Position numbers and translations under genes: made by a program. A model generated the notes under the pieces. That model did no database searches. It was not told the DNA's origin and was given only the letters and a program-made list of their open reading frames with translations. Of a stretch of DNA of 31,233 nt, positions 1-6,478 are shown one piece after another; the stretch's first letter is position 1; the number at the start of each line of letters is the position of its first letter. Source of the DNA: Deltaproteobacteria bacterium (lineage in GTDB: Bacteria > Desulfobacterota_B > Binatia > UBA9968). The stretch spans positions 464-31,696 of the forward strand of contig VBKY01000091.1 of assembly GCA_005879255.1 (NCBI GenBank), given 5' to 3'.

Positions 1-90
1 GCCAAGACCTTCTTGGCGTGCTTCGTACCAGTCTCGCGCTTCGAGCAGTTCAACCTGAGCTTGCGGCCGGAAGACGACTCGGTAGCTCAC
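1..90 (-). CDS. ParE/RelE-superfamily toxin, N-terminal part only
   Basis: The 30 visible codons start with GTG at 90, inside the antitoxin stop region (GTGA overlap), and run off the left edge of the window. The N-terminus contains a VVFRPQAQVELLEARDWYEA-type segment, the usual beginning of ParE/RelE toxins: a beta strand, then a helix with E..EA.DWYE, then a G-L-G turn. Family members inhibit DNA gyrase or cleave mRNA on ribosomes; which applies here cannot be told because the catalytic C-terminus is outside the window. The 4-nt overlap with the antitoxin indicates coupled translation. The family call is good; intactness is unknown. Confidence 0.8.
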   Translation of the reverse strand, partial: MSYRVVFRPQAQVELLEARDWYEARQEGLG

Positions 91-314
91 TGTTTGTGCT
101 TAAGTTTACGACGCACCTTCTCCCACGGAATGGCGGAGCCAGGATCAGCGAGATGCTCGGCAAGACGCCGATCGATTTCCGCAAGCTGTTCCGCTGTGAG
201 CGAAAGCTCCTTTTCTCGCTGAGAATCATCAAGGCTCTCCCAAAGAGCGATGGCCAGTGCCGCCCGGTCCTGGGGGGAGAGTTTCAATAACGCGTTCAAA
301 GTTTCAGGAGCCAT
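87..314 (-). CDS. Addiction-module antitoxin (putative addiction module component family)
   Basis: This 75-aa acidic, helical protein has the layout of the short antitoxins paired with ParE-like toxins: an N-terminal L..LSPQDRAALAIALWESL segment (residues 9-28) and a C-terminal W..V...L tail that wraps the toxin. It would neutralise the toxin and probably repress its own promoter, as such antitoxins do. The toxin follows with a 4-nt overlap. The ATG lies inside the reading frame of a decayed dnaE2 5' end, so the pair appears to sit directly against or within that broken gene. Family assignment is by recognition of the sequence pattern. Confidence 0.85.
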   Translation of the reverse strand: MAPETLNALLKLSPQDRAALAIALWESLDDSQREKELSLTAEQLAEIDRRLAEHLADPGSAIPWEKVRRKLKHKQ

Positions 315-448
315 GGTGCAATCGTGCCACGGAAATCTACGGTCGGCAAGCCAAGCCGATGGGCTTCGTCGACCAACTCGTCGGGATAGCTCGGGCCTTC
401 GAGAAAGGAAAAGTTGCTTTTACACCAGAGCGGGACGTAGGAGGACAT
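296..448 (-). pseudogene. dnaE2: Remnant of the 5' end of an error-prone DNA polymerase III alpha (DnaE2)
   Basis: A frame opening with ATG at 448 gives about 37 residues that match the start of the PHP domain of DnaE2: YVPLWCKSNFSFLEG, then P-ELV-EAHRLGLP. After about position 338 the similarity stops, the frame reads into unrelated sequence and ends at 296. The intact family member is about 1000 residues long, so over 95% is missing here. The antitoxin start (314) lies inside the tail of the frame. DnaE2 normally works with ImuA/ImuB in damage-induced mutagenesis; neither is seen in the window. This is inferred to be a stump left by an insertion or deletion. Confidence 0.7.
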
Positions 449-670
449 AAAGATTTATCTTAGCAAGCGACCGCGTGGCCGCTACAGAAAATCGGCTTGC
501 GACGTCGAGAAGGTTGTCTCAAAGTATCGCTGCTAGAGAAAAATGAAAAGCGACGACATCCACGCAAAAGTCCGTGCTCACCCGCTATCATGACGCGGGA
601 CGCCGAACCCGGTTTGTCGTAGCAGTCGGAGTGCAGCGCCGTGGTTGGCGTGTGCCGCCCTTGACGAATA

Positions 671-1498
671 TCAGTCTAGAAACGCCACATTGGCCCCGGC
701 ACGTGCTTGCCCCTCCGTGTTCATGAAGACCTGGTGCCAACCCTTTAGAACCACAGTCTTGTGGTCCGAATGGCGCACTCGCCCTTTGGCGTAAACCTGT
801 GCGTCACGCATCATCCGGGTCCAGCCAAACTCCTTGCGAACGGCTTCAACGAGCGCCAGAAACTCTTTCTTTATGATCCCACTGGGGGCATGGCGGTTAT
901 GCACATAAACCAATGTGCCACCGCGCCGATACACAAAGTCGACGACATGGGGCTTGGAACCCCACCCACGACTGAGCCGTTCGTTGCGCAGCACCTCTCT
1001 GGCCGGTGGCTCGAAATCGGCTTTTACGAAGAACCACTCGCCTTGCCGTGTGTAAGCCTTGTTGCGACGACGAAGCTGGCGCTTAGTCTTAACGCGTTTC
1101 TCGGCAATTTGATTCTGAACGGACTGTGGCTGAAGCGCCTGTTTGGCCGTGATAACATCGCGCACTCCGACTCGTTCCGGTACCGCGCACACAAACCAGT
1201 TCCGCTCGCCATGACCGCACAGAAATTTGGCTTTCTCGCCTTTTGGCGTGCGAGCCATAAGAAGCAAATGGCGGTCGTCGGGTCGAAAGTCCACCACCTC
1301 AACAGAGCCGTCTCTTGGGACCGCAATATCGAAATACTCGCCCTTGCGGTCGCGCAAAACATCCATTCGCGGCCAGCCCTTCCGAATTCGGAGCAAACGC
1401 CGGGAATCGCCCGGCATGAGCGGCCGTATCTTCACGCGCGCTCCCATCTCGCCAAATTTTCTTTCAATGTTCTCGTTCGTGTCAGAATCACGCGTCAT
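671..1498 (-). CDS. Hypothetical protein of 275 aa, basic, function unknown
   Basis: I do not recognise a named family. The start at 1498 is preferred over an upstream ATG (1522) because GGAGG stands 6 nt before it (1505-1509). The protein is soluble and basic, with no signal peptide or membrane segment. It has a lysine/arginine-rich centre (KRVKTKRQLRRRNKAYTRQG) followed by GEWFF, and a His/Arg-rich C-terminus with RHSDHKT and KGWHQVFMNTEGQ. Two aromatic-Cys stretches (KAKFLCGHGERNWFVC) could bind metal, but no complete motif is clear. It ends about 220 bp before the dnaE2 stump. The basic centre suggests nucleic-acid binding; this is a guess. Confidence 0.7.
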   Translation of the reverse strand: MTRDSDTNENIERKFGEMGARVKIRPLMPGDSRRLLRIRKGWPRMDVLRDRKGEYFDIAVPRDGSVEVVDFRPDDRHLLLMARTPKGEKAKFLCGHGERNWFVCAVPERVGVRDVITAKQALQPQSVQNQIAEKRVKTKRQLRRRNKAYTRQGEWFFVKADFEPPAREVLRNERLSRGWGSKPHVVDFVYRRGGTLVYVHNRHAPSGIIKKEFLALVEAVRKEFGWTRMMRDAQVYAKGRVRHSDHKTVVLKGWHQVFMNTEGQARAGANVAFLD

Positions 1499-1573
1499 GT
1501 CGAACCTCCAACCATAAGCCAACGTTCAAGCCCTGTAGGGTGCGGTGAGTGAACGAACCGCATCGTGCGTGGT

Positions 1574-2161
1574 TCAATTCAAATCCAAATCTTTCAGCAA
1601 TCCTTCCCTAAGATCGTAGATCCACCCATGCACCATCACCGGCTGGTCCTGTCGCCACGCTTGCTTGATGACTTCGGCTTCGCGCACCGCATGGACTTGA
1701 GCCATGACGTTGAGCTCGCACAGGCGGCGCCAGCGTGCTTCTTCGCTAGACGCGGCGTCCAATTCGTCCTTGTGAGCGCGATATACCGCGCGCACATGAG
1801 CGAGCCAGTTTTCCAATGGCAATCCCGACCAATCACGGAGCGCAGCGAGCACGCCGCCGCAGCCGTAATGACCGCAAACAATGACGTGTTTGACCTTGAG
1901 TACCTCGACCGCATATTGCAAGACAGAGTGAACGTTGGCATCGAATGGCGGCACCATATTGGCGATGTTGCGGTGTACGAAGAGCTCACCGGGACCGAGG
2001 CCGACAATCTCGTTGGCAGGAACGCGGCTATCGGCACAACCGATCCACAAATACTCCGGTGTTTGCGCGTGGCTCAGGCGTTCAAAATAAGCAGGGTCTT
2101 CGAGCTTTATTCTCTCCGCCCAGGCGCGATTGTTGTCAAAGAGCTGCGGCAAAAATTTCAT
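1574..2161 (-). CDS. Beta-class carbonic anhydrase
   Basis: Interconverts CO2 and bicarbonate in the cytoplasm. The 195-residue protein starts MKFLPQLFDNNRAWAERI, the usual N-terminus of the family. Zinc-site residues are visible: C42 and D44 in CADSR and H98/C101 in GHYGCGG; R46 pairs with D44 as in other beta-class enzymes. Length is close to the usual 200-220. The open frame extends upstream to 2287, but the start at 2161 matches the family N-terminus and has AGGAAAGG upstream. The upstream tag gene stops 1 nt before this ATG (TGA-A-ATG), so the two are probably translationally coupled. No promoter lies between them. Confidence 0.95.
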   Translation of the reverse strand: MKFLPQLFDNNRAWAERIKLEDPAYFERLSHAQTPEYLWIGCADSRVPANEIVGLGPGELFVHRNIANMVPPFDANVHSVLQYAVEVLKVKHVIVCGHYGCGGVLAALRDWSGLPLENWLAHVRAVYRAHKDELDAASSEEARWRRLCELNVMAQVHAVREAEVIKQAWRQDQPVMVHGWIYDLREGLLKDLDLN

Positions 2162-2162
2162 T

Positions 2163-2801
2163 TCACTGACGGCCTTTCCTGATTCGATCTTTTGAATCGG
2201 CGCGGCGATATCCATCGATGAGGGGTTGGCGCCGAAAGCAACGGATGACGTGATCGTTAACCATTCCCGTCGCCTGCATATGCGCATAACAAATCGTCGA
2301 GCCGACGAATTTGAAGCCGCGCTGTTTTAGGTCCTTGCTCATCGCGTCGGATTCAGGACTTGTCGCCTGGAAGTCTTCCACCGTTCGTAGGCGATGCACG
2401 ATCGGCTGGCCATCGACGAAGCTCCAAATGTACGAGTCAAAACTGCCGAACTCTTCTCGCACGTCCAAGAATTTTCCGGCGTTATTAACTGCGGCGAGGA
2501 TCTTCGCCCGGTTGCGGATGATGCCGTCATTTTTCAAGAGCGATTCGATTTGGCGTTTGCCGAAGCGGGCAACCTTTTCTGGATCGAAACCGGCGAAGGC
2601 TTTGCGGTAAGCGTCCCGTTTACGCAGCACGGTGTACCAGCTTAGCCCGGCCTGGGCTCCTTCCAATATCAGAAACTCAAAGATCACATTATCGTCACGC
2701 ACCGGCACGCCCCATTCCTGATCGTGGTACTCAACGTAATCCGACTTGGTCAAATCGACCCATGGGCAGCGGTCTGGGTCGTCGTAGCGTTTCATGTCCA
2801 T
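2163..2801 (-). CDS. tag: DNA-3-methyladenine glycosylase I (Tag)
   Basis: Removes 3-methyladenine from alkylated DNA, starting base-excision repair. The fold is recognised along its whole length: RCPW near the start, YHDQEWGVPVRDD, FEFLILEGAQAGLSW, GFKFVGSTICYAHMQA and NDHVIRC. The zinc residues of the family are present (C12, H26, and the His and Cys of the last motif). Length is 212 aa from 2801, against about 187-200 usual; the extra is a basic C-terminal tail of some 20 residues. The frame stays open upstream to 3023 but overlaps the DUF4019 gene there, so 2801 or 2795 is the start. It is followed with 1-nt spacing by carbonic anhydrase. Confidence 0.95.
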   Translation of the reverse strand: MDMKRYDDPDRCPWVDLTKSDYVEYHDQEWGVPVRDDNVIFEFLILEGAQAGLSWYTVLRKRDAYRKAFAGFDPEKVARFGKRQIESLLKNDGIIRNRAKILAAVNNAGKFLDVREEFGSFDSYIWSFVDGQPIVHRLRTVEDFQATSPESDAMSKDLKQRGFKFVGSTICYAHMQATGMVNDHVIRCFRRQPLIDGYRRADSKDRIRKGRQ

Positions 2802-2898
2802 TTTGCTCAGGCGAGGTTGAATCCAATTTCGGCTGTTGTCACAGGAATTGAAACGAATTGACAAGCGTTGATGGCGTTTTTTAGAAAAAAGGTCGAGT

Positions 2899-3321
2899 CT
2901 ACTTGATGTAGTATCCCGCGGCTTTCCACTTGCCGTCCTTTTCTCGCATGAATGTGACGGTCTCCACCGCGTCTTTTTTGTTGATGAAGCTGGTATCGAA
3001 TTGCATGACCACATAGTTGCCATCCGGCGCGCCAGGAAGCGATTGGGCGTTCTGCGCTTTGGTAAGCTTCCTAGACACCAATTTTCCTAATGGCTTTCGT
3101 GTGCCGTTTAAAGCGTCGGTCCACGCCTTTTCCGTCAATGCTGCTCGAAAGTAGGCGGACGCTTCCTTCCAACTCTTCGCATAATTTCCGGAATCGATCT
3201 GCGCCAGCCAAGATTGTGCCGCCGCCGCTGTCTTGGGATTTTCAGCAGCGCCGTCGGCACGCACCAGCGAGGAATCCAAACAGACCCATAAGATCATCGC
3301 TACCCAGATTCGAGCTCTCAT
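2899..3321 (-). CDS. Secreted DUF4019 family protein
   Basis: A 140-aa exported protein of unknown function. Residues 1-22 form a signal peptide (MRARIWVAMILWVCLDSSLVRA). The rest has the features of DUF4019: an AQSWLAQIDSGNYAKSW motif near residue 36, a central FRAALTEKAWTDAL helix, PLGKLVSR, and near the end NYVVMQFDTSF and a T-V-TF-REKDGKWKAAGYYIK strand pair. GGAGG stands 7 nt before the ATG. It lies between the EamA gene (37 bp upstream) and tag (97 bp downstream), all in the same direction. Family role is not known; it is probably periplasmic. Confidence 0.85.
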   Translation of the reverse strand: MRARIWVAMILWVCLDSSLVRADGAAENPKTAAAAQSWLAQIDSGNYAKSWKEASAYFRAALTEKAWTDALNGTRKPLGKLVSRKLTKAQNAQSLPGAPDGNYVVMQFDTSFINKKDAVETVTFMREKDGKWKAAGYYIK

Positions 3322-3358
3322 TGTTCCTCCGAAATCCGCGCTGATCGGTGCGCCGACC

Positions 3359-3748
3359 TTATTTTCCGAGCCAATCTTTTGCCGCCGGCCGTTCGCCGAG
3401 AAAAATCACCGCGAAAATGGCGACCAGCACGACGCTGAGCTTATCCACCGGAGCCACCTTGGCCGCATCGCCGATTTGCAACGCGCGAAAATAGCAGACC
3501 CACGATGCCCCCGTGGCTAAGCCGGACAACGTGAGAAACGTCAATGTCTTCGGGCGAAGAGCAAACGGATCGCTCCACTTCCCGGTGTAGAGAACAAACC
3601 ACGTGATCGCAAACAAAATAATGACGGTCCGGATCAGTGTCGCGAAATCCGAGTCCACGCCTTCAAGACCGATCTTCGCGAAGATCGCCGTCAGAGACGC
3701 AAATACCGCTGATAGCAATGCCCAATGGAACCAAACTTGGGTCATCAT
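3359..3748 (-). CDS. EamA-domain (drug/metabolite transporter type) membrane protein, short at its C-terminus
   Basis: A single EamA repeat of 129 aa with four clear membrane segments. The family block is obvious: FAKIGLEGVDSDFATLIRTV, SGLATGASWVCYFRALQ, and KVAPVDKLSVVLVAIFAVIF followed by LGERP. Small transporters of this family usually carry one more hydrophobic helix after the LGERP..WLG motif; here a stop follows WLGK at once, so the last helix is missing. Whether the protein is functional is uncertain. The ATG overlaps the stop of the zinc-ribbon gene by 4 nt (ATGA), indicating coupling, and a GGGGGA box precedes it. The open frame extends further upstream inside the zinc-ribbon gene, but that part is hydrophilic and rejected. 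Confidence 0.8.
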   Translation of the reverse strand: MMTQVWFHWALLSAVFASLTAIFAKIGLEGVDSDFATLIRTVIILFAITWFVLYTGKWSDPFALRPKTLTFLTLSGLATGASWVCYFRALQIGDAAKVAPVDKLSVVLVAIFAVIFLGERPAAKDWLGK

Positions 3749-4095
3749 GATGAGTCCCCCGTTCTTTTCTTCATTCGCGCCTGGTTTTTTCGGGCGAGAC
3801 CCTCCAGATGAACGCGCCGCGCTTCTGCTCTCCGTTGCCGTTCCTTGTGGCGGCATGCGCGGCAACGAATCGCCGATGAGTACGCAAAACCTTTAGCGAC
3901 TTCATACCACCATTTTTGTTGCGTCCCCGTCCATACTTCCTCTTTGCCGCAATCGACGCAGCGAAACAGAGTATCGATGTAGTAGCCTCTTCTGACGAAA
4001 TCAGGAGCGCCGTAACTGTTGTTCGGCGCGAGCAGGTCTTCATTTACGGGAACAAACCGGTACGGCGCATGTCTGAATGCAACCGCTTTTACCAT
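3745..4095 (-). CDS. Zinc-ribbon domain protein (zf-trcl type), N-terminus apparently frameshifted
   Basis: The 116-aa frame holds a treble-clef zinc ribbon: CVDCGKEEVWTGTQQKWWYE near residues 46-65, then CRAC near 80, giving the four cysteines. Proteins of this family typically begin MKSGKQRR.EI.A.R. Exactly such a start (ATG at 4166) lies upstream in another frame and runs into a stop at 4089, so a one-base shift near 4100-4110 appears to have split the gene. The ATG at 4095 given here lacks a good ribosome-binding site. The gene overlaps EamA by 4 nt. The role of these proteins is unknown. Confidence 0.7.
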   Translation of the reverse strand: MVKAVAFRHAPYRFVPVNEDLLAPNNSYGAPDFVRRGYYIDTLFRCVDCGKEEVWTGTQQKWWYEVAKGFAYSSAIRCRACRHKERQRRAEARRVHLEGLARKNQARMKKRTGDSS

Positions 4096-4166
4096 CGCCT
4101 TGCGCTTGCCACGAGCTTCTTTCGCCTCGCCATGATTTCGACGCGCCGCTGTTTGCCGCTTTTCAT
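4089..4166 (-). pseudogene. Out-of-frame N-terminal piece of the zinc-ribbon gene
   Basis: A 25-codon frame starting MKSGKQRRVEIMARRKK and ending at 4089. It matches the expected beginning of the adjacent zinc-ribbon protein but is in a different frame. If one base is added near 4100-4110, this piece joins the frame of the 116-aa protein. The match to the family start is from memory of related proteins. Confidence 0.55.
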
Positions 4167-4196
4167 AGGAAGTCTGTAGAAGGCATCTAAGCGCGC

Positions 4197-5198
4197 TTAT
4201 TCGACTTTACAGCCTGGGCAGTCGACTGCCACCGTCTTGGTATCGCCGCCGCGACGGTAGGAATATTGGGTTTTGCCTGGGCCGATTTTAAAAATCGCCT
4301 GGCGCAGATCATCTTCGCTGGTGATCTTTTTTCCCGCGATTGACAGAACCACGTCCCCGACGTGTATACCCGCCTTCGCCATCGGCCGGCCGCTTTCCAC
4401 TTCCATCACTACCGCTCCTTGCGGCATCGCGCCGAGCGTTGAGGCGCTCTGCTCCGCCGTGAGAAAGGCCATGCGCACGCCGAGATCGGGCACGTGAAAT
4501 CCTCTGGCGAGAGAAGTCGCCGGAATCGCGCCGCCGAGCGTGCCCACCAGATCATGGATCCGCTTCTCCATATCCGTTGTGCCGATTCGCGGGTCGGTCT
4601 TTCGGGGCACTGTAGTTGGCACTTCTGGCTGGGGATCAGCTTGACCGCCTCTCAGTAAATATCCGGCAATGCCGGCGCCAACGACGGCAATCGCCGCAGC
4701 CACAACAATTAACGGCGTAAGCCGGCGCTTCTTCCCTGTCTCTTCGTAGGTTGGCGAGCGCCGTACAGACGACGCTTGCGCCGCGCCGGCGCGTGAATCG
4801 TCGCCTGATTGCGCGAGCAATTCGGTCACTCGTTCAACGAGCCTGACGAATTCGGCCTCGCTCCCATCGCCGCTCCAATCCCTCAAGTCTGCACCGTTTA
4901 ACAGTCGAAACGCCAGCGGCGCATCCACTCGCTCGATAAACACCGGGATTAAAATGGCGCGGCGTTTCGCTTCGGAGGCTTCGTTGCGAACCCATTCGGA
5001 TGCGATCGATACCGAGGACCACAGCACGATGACGCACTTTGCGCTCGCCAGGGCCTTTTCAATCACTTGATCGAAGGATTGCCCGAGCGGAATTTCTCGG
5101 TCCCACCAAACCGACCAGCCGTGCGCGCCGAGTGTTTCTGCGAGCGCACCCGCGCGCTGTCGATCCTCCGACGCGTAGCTGATGAAGATATCGGCCAT
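4197..5198 (-). CDS. TIR-domain protein with membrane helix and C-terminal PDZ domain
   Basis: 333 aa from the ATG at 5198, chosen because MADIFISYASEDR is the normal TIR beginning; the frame is open to 5279 but the extra residues fit nothing. Order: TIR domain about 1-125 with the WSVWWDREIPLGQSFD block and the helix containing SEWVRNEASEA (E73 is the candidate NAD-hydrolase glutamate); a charged linker; one hydrophobic helix about 162-183; a second linker; a PDZ-like domain about 235-325 with GAVVMEVESGRPMAKAGIHV and GDVVLSIAGKKI. TIR domains of this class hydrolyse NAD or assemble signalling complexes; PDZ domains bind peptides. If the helix spans the inner membrane, TIR is cytoplasmic and PDZ periplasmic. 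Target unknown. Confidence 0.85.
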   Translation of the reverse strand: MADIFISYASEDRQRAGALAETLGAHGWSVWWDREIPLGQSFDQVIEKALASAKCVIVLWSSVSIASEWVRNEASEAKRRAILIPVFIERVDAPLAFRLLNGADLRDWSGDGSEAEFVRLVERVTELLAQSGDDSRAGAAQASSVRRSPTYEETGKKRRLTPLIVVAAAIAVVGAGIAGYLLRGGQADPQPEVPTTVPRKTDPRIGTTDMEKRIHDLVGTLGGAIPATSLARGFHVPDLGVRMAFLTAEQSASTLGAMPQGAVVMEVESGRPMAKAGIHVGDVVLSIAGKKITSEDDLRQAIFKIGPGKTQYSYRRGGDTKTVAVDCPGCKVE

Positions 5199-5291
5199 GG
5201 TTATGAAGTTAGCAAGCGAACAAGTCCATTTTAATACAACAGTGAAGGCGCAGGCCAGCCGAAAAGCGTCGACCGCCAAGAAAAATAGGAA

Positions 5292-5681
5292 TCATGCAGA
5301 GATTATTTCTCGCAGCCATAACTCGACAATCAATACCGCGTTTGGCGGGATCAGATCGTCCAATCCTTGATCGCGGTAAGCGAGATGAGGGCTCAAGCGG
5401 ACCTTTCGGTAGCCGCCCTGTTTCATTCCGATCAGGGAATACTCGATACCGGCAATGGCTTCCCGCTGTCCAAGCGTCGTCGTATGATCGATAAAACGAT
5501 TGCCATTTTCAGTCCTGATCATCTTCTCGGGCAGATAATCCGCCTGGCGCTCGTATAGGAGGACTTCGTCGCCTTTGTTGAGAAAAATCTTAAAATTATA
5601 AACGATTCGATCGCCTTTCTTTGCCGGCTCCCCCGTCCCTTCCCGCTCGTCCAATAATTTGATGCCGCTTCTCAGTCTCAT
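5292..5681 (-). CDS. FKBP-type peptidyl-prolyl cis-trans isomerase
   Basis: 129 aa, a single FKBP domain without signal peptide. It shows SGIKLLDEREGTGEPAKKGD at the start, YNF in the second strand, GMKQGGYRKVRLSPHLAYRD and LIPPNAVLIVELWL at the end, the standard FKBP order. Catalyses proline isomerisation, with folding or chaperone roles likely. The region between residues 30 and 70 departs from classical FKBPs by carrying a longer EVLLYERQADYLPEKM flap. An in-frame GTG immediately precedes the ATG. The stop lies 93 bp before the TIR gene. Confidence 0.9.
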   Translation of the reverse strand: MRLRSGIKLLDEREGTGEPAKKGDRIVYNFKIFLNKGDEVLLYERQADYLPEKMIRTENGNRFIDHTTTLGQREAIAGIEYSLIGMKQGGYRKVRLSPHLAYRDQGLDDLIPPNAVLIVELWLREIISA

Positions 5682-5693
5682 CACAAATCAAGT

Positions 5694-5903
5694 TCACCGA
5701 TTACCCTGCTCCCAGCTTACGGGATCGCCGACTTTGATCTCGCAGTCGTTGAGCACTATAGCGAAAGCCCCGCCGCGCCAATCGCGATACATGGCCGCTT
5801 GCAACCCTGCAAGAACTTCGTCCATCCGCTCGCAGGGTTTGGTCTCTCCGGCAATCTCAAGTCTGCCCGGCACCGACGCGTAACACGCGGCCGCGAGAGC
5901 CTG
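5694..5903 (-). pseudogene. C-terminal remnant of a MOSC-domain protein
   Basis: The frame between a TAG (5904-5906) and the TGA at 5694 encodes 69 residues resembling the end of MOSC sulfur-carrier domains. They contain [20 protein letters not shown], then [18 protein letters not shown] and CEIKVGDPV. The conserved cysteine (PCERM) that carries sulfur in MOSC proteins is present. The first half of the domain and any start codon are missing, and upstream sequence is non-coding up to the cupin gene. Inferred to be the stump of a deleted gene. Confidence 0.7.
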
Positions 5904-5971
5904 CTAGTGATATTCCTGTGTCTCTGCGGTGAGTTCTTTTCCTTTGATGTACGGATCGATCTACAAAACTT

Positions 5972-6430
5972 TCACGGTTTCGGATGAGCTGGATCCACCC
6001 AAAAGATCTCCTGCGGATTCTCGACCGCCGGTATGTCCAGGTTTACTACGATCGGCTCCTGGTCGCTGCGCACGACCACGCACGTGAGTGGTTCATTTGC
6101 GTTGGCGTTGATTTCCTGGTGCGGCACAAACGGCGGTACGAAAATAAAATCTCCCGGACCTGCCTCCGCGATAAACTCGAGCTTCGCTCCCCAGCGCATT
6201 CGCGCTCTCCCGCTGACGATGTAGATTATGCTTTCCAATTCCCCATGATGGTGCGGCGCGGTTTTGGCATTGGGATGAATGCTCACCGTGCCGGCCCAGA
6301 GCTTATTCGCCCCCGCCATCGCCCGATTGATTGCCGCCGCCCGGGTCATGCCGGGAGTCTGCGGCGTGTTGAAGTCGAACCGATTGCTCGAAATGATTTT
6401 GACACCTTGATTGCGCCAATCTTCGTTCAT
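5972..6430 (-). CDS. Cupin-domain protein
   Basis: 152 aa from the ATG at 6430, which has AGGAGG 6 nt upstream (6437-6442), better than the ATG at 6451. The cupin metal-site motifs are present: PHHHGELESIIYIVSGRARM (HHH...E) and GDFIFVPPFVPHQEIN (final His). The domain binds a metal and small organic ligands; the specific activity cannot be read. It lies 48 bp downstream of the mandelate-racemase-family gene in the same direction, so the two probably form one transcript and may act on the same carboxylate or sugar-acid compound. The C-terminus (NPQEIFWVDPAHPKP) follows the barrel closely. Confidence 0.85.
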   Translation of the reverse strand: MNEDWRNQGVKIISSNRFDFNTPQTPGMTRAAAINRAMAGANKLWAGTVSIHPNAKTAPHHHGELESIIYIVSGRARMRWGAKLEFIAEAGPGDFIFVPPFVPHQEINANANEPLTCVVVRSDQEPIVVNLDIPAVENPQEIFWVDPAHPKP

Positions 6431-6478
6431 GATAAACCTCCTGCAATACAAAACTCTAACGTCTTATGGTTAGTTTTC

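Noticed and set aside
761..1552. Long plus-strand open frame of 263 codons
   Set aside because: It mirrors the minus-strand gene 671-1498, which has a strong ribosome site and protein-like composition; the plus-strand translation has no recognisable motif.
1565..2182. Plus-strand frame of 205 codons opposite carbonic anhydrase
   Set aside because: Antisense to a certain gene; no family features.
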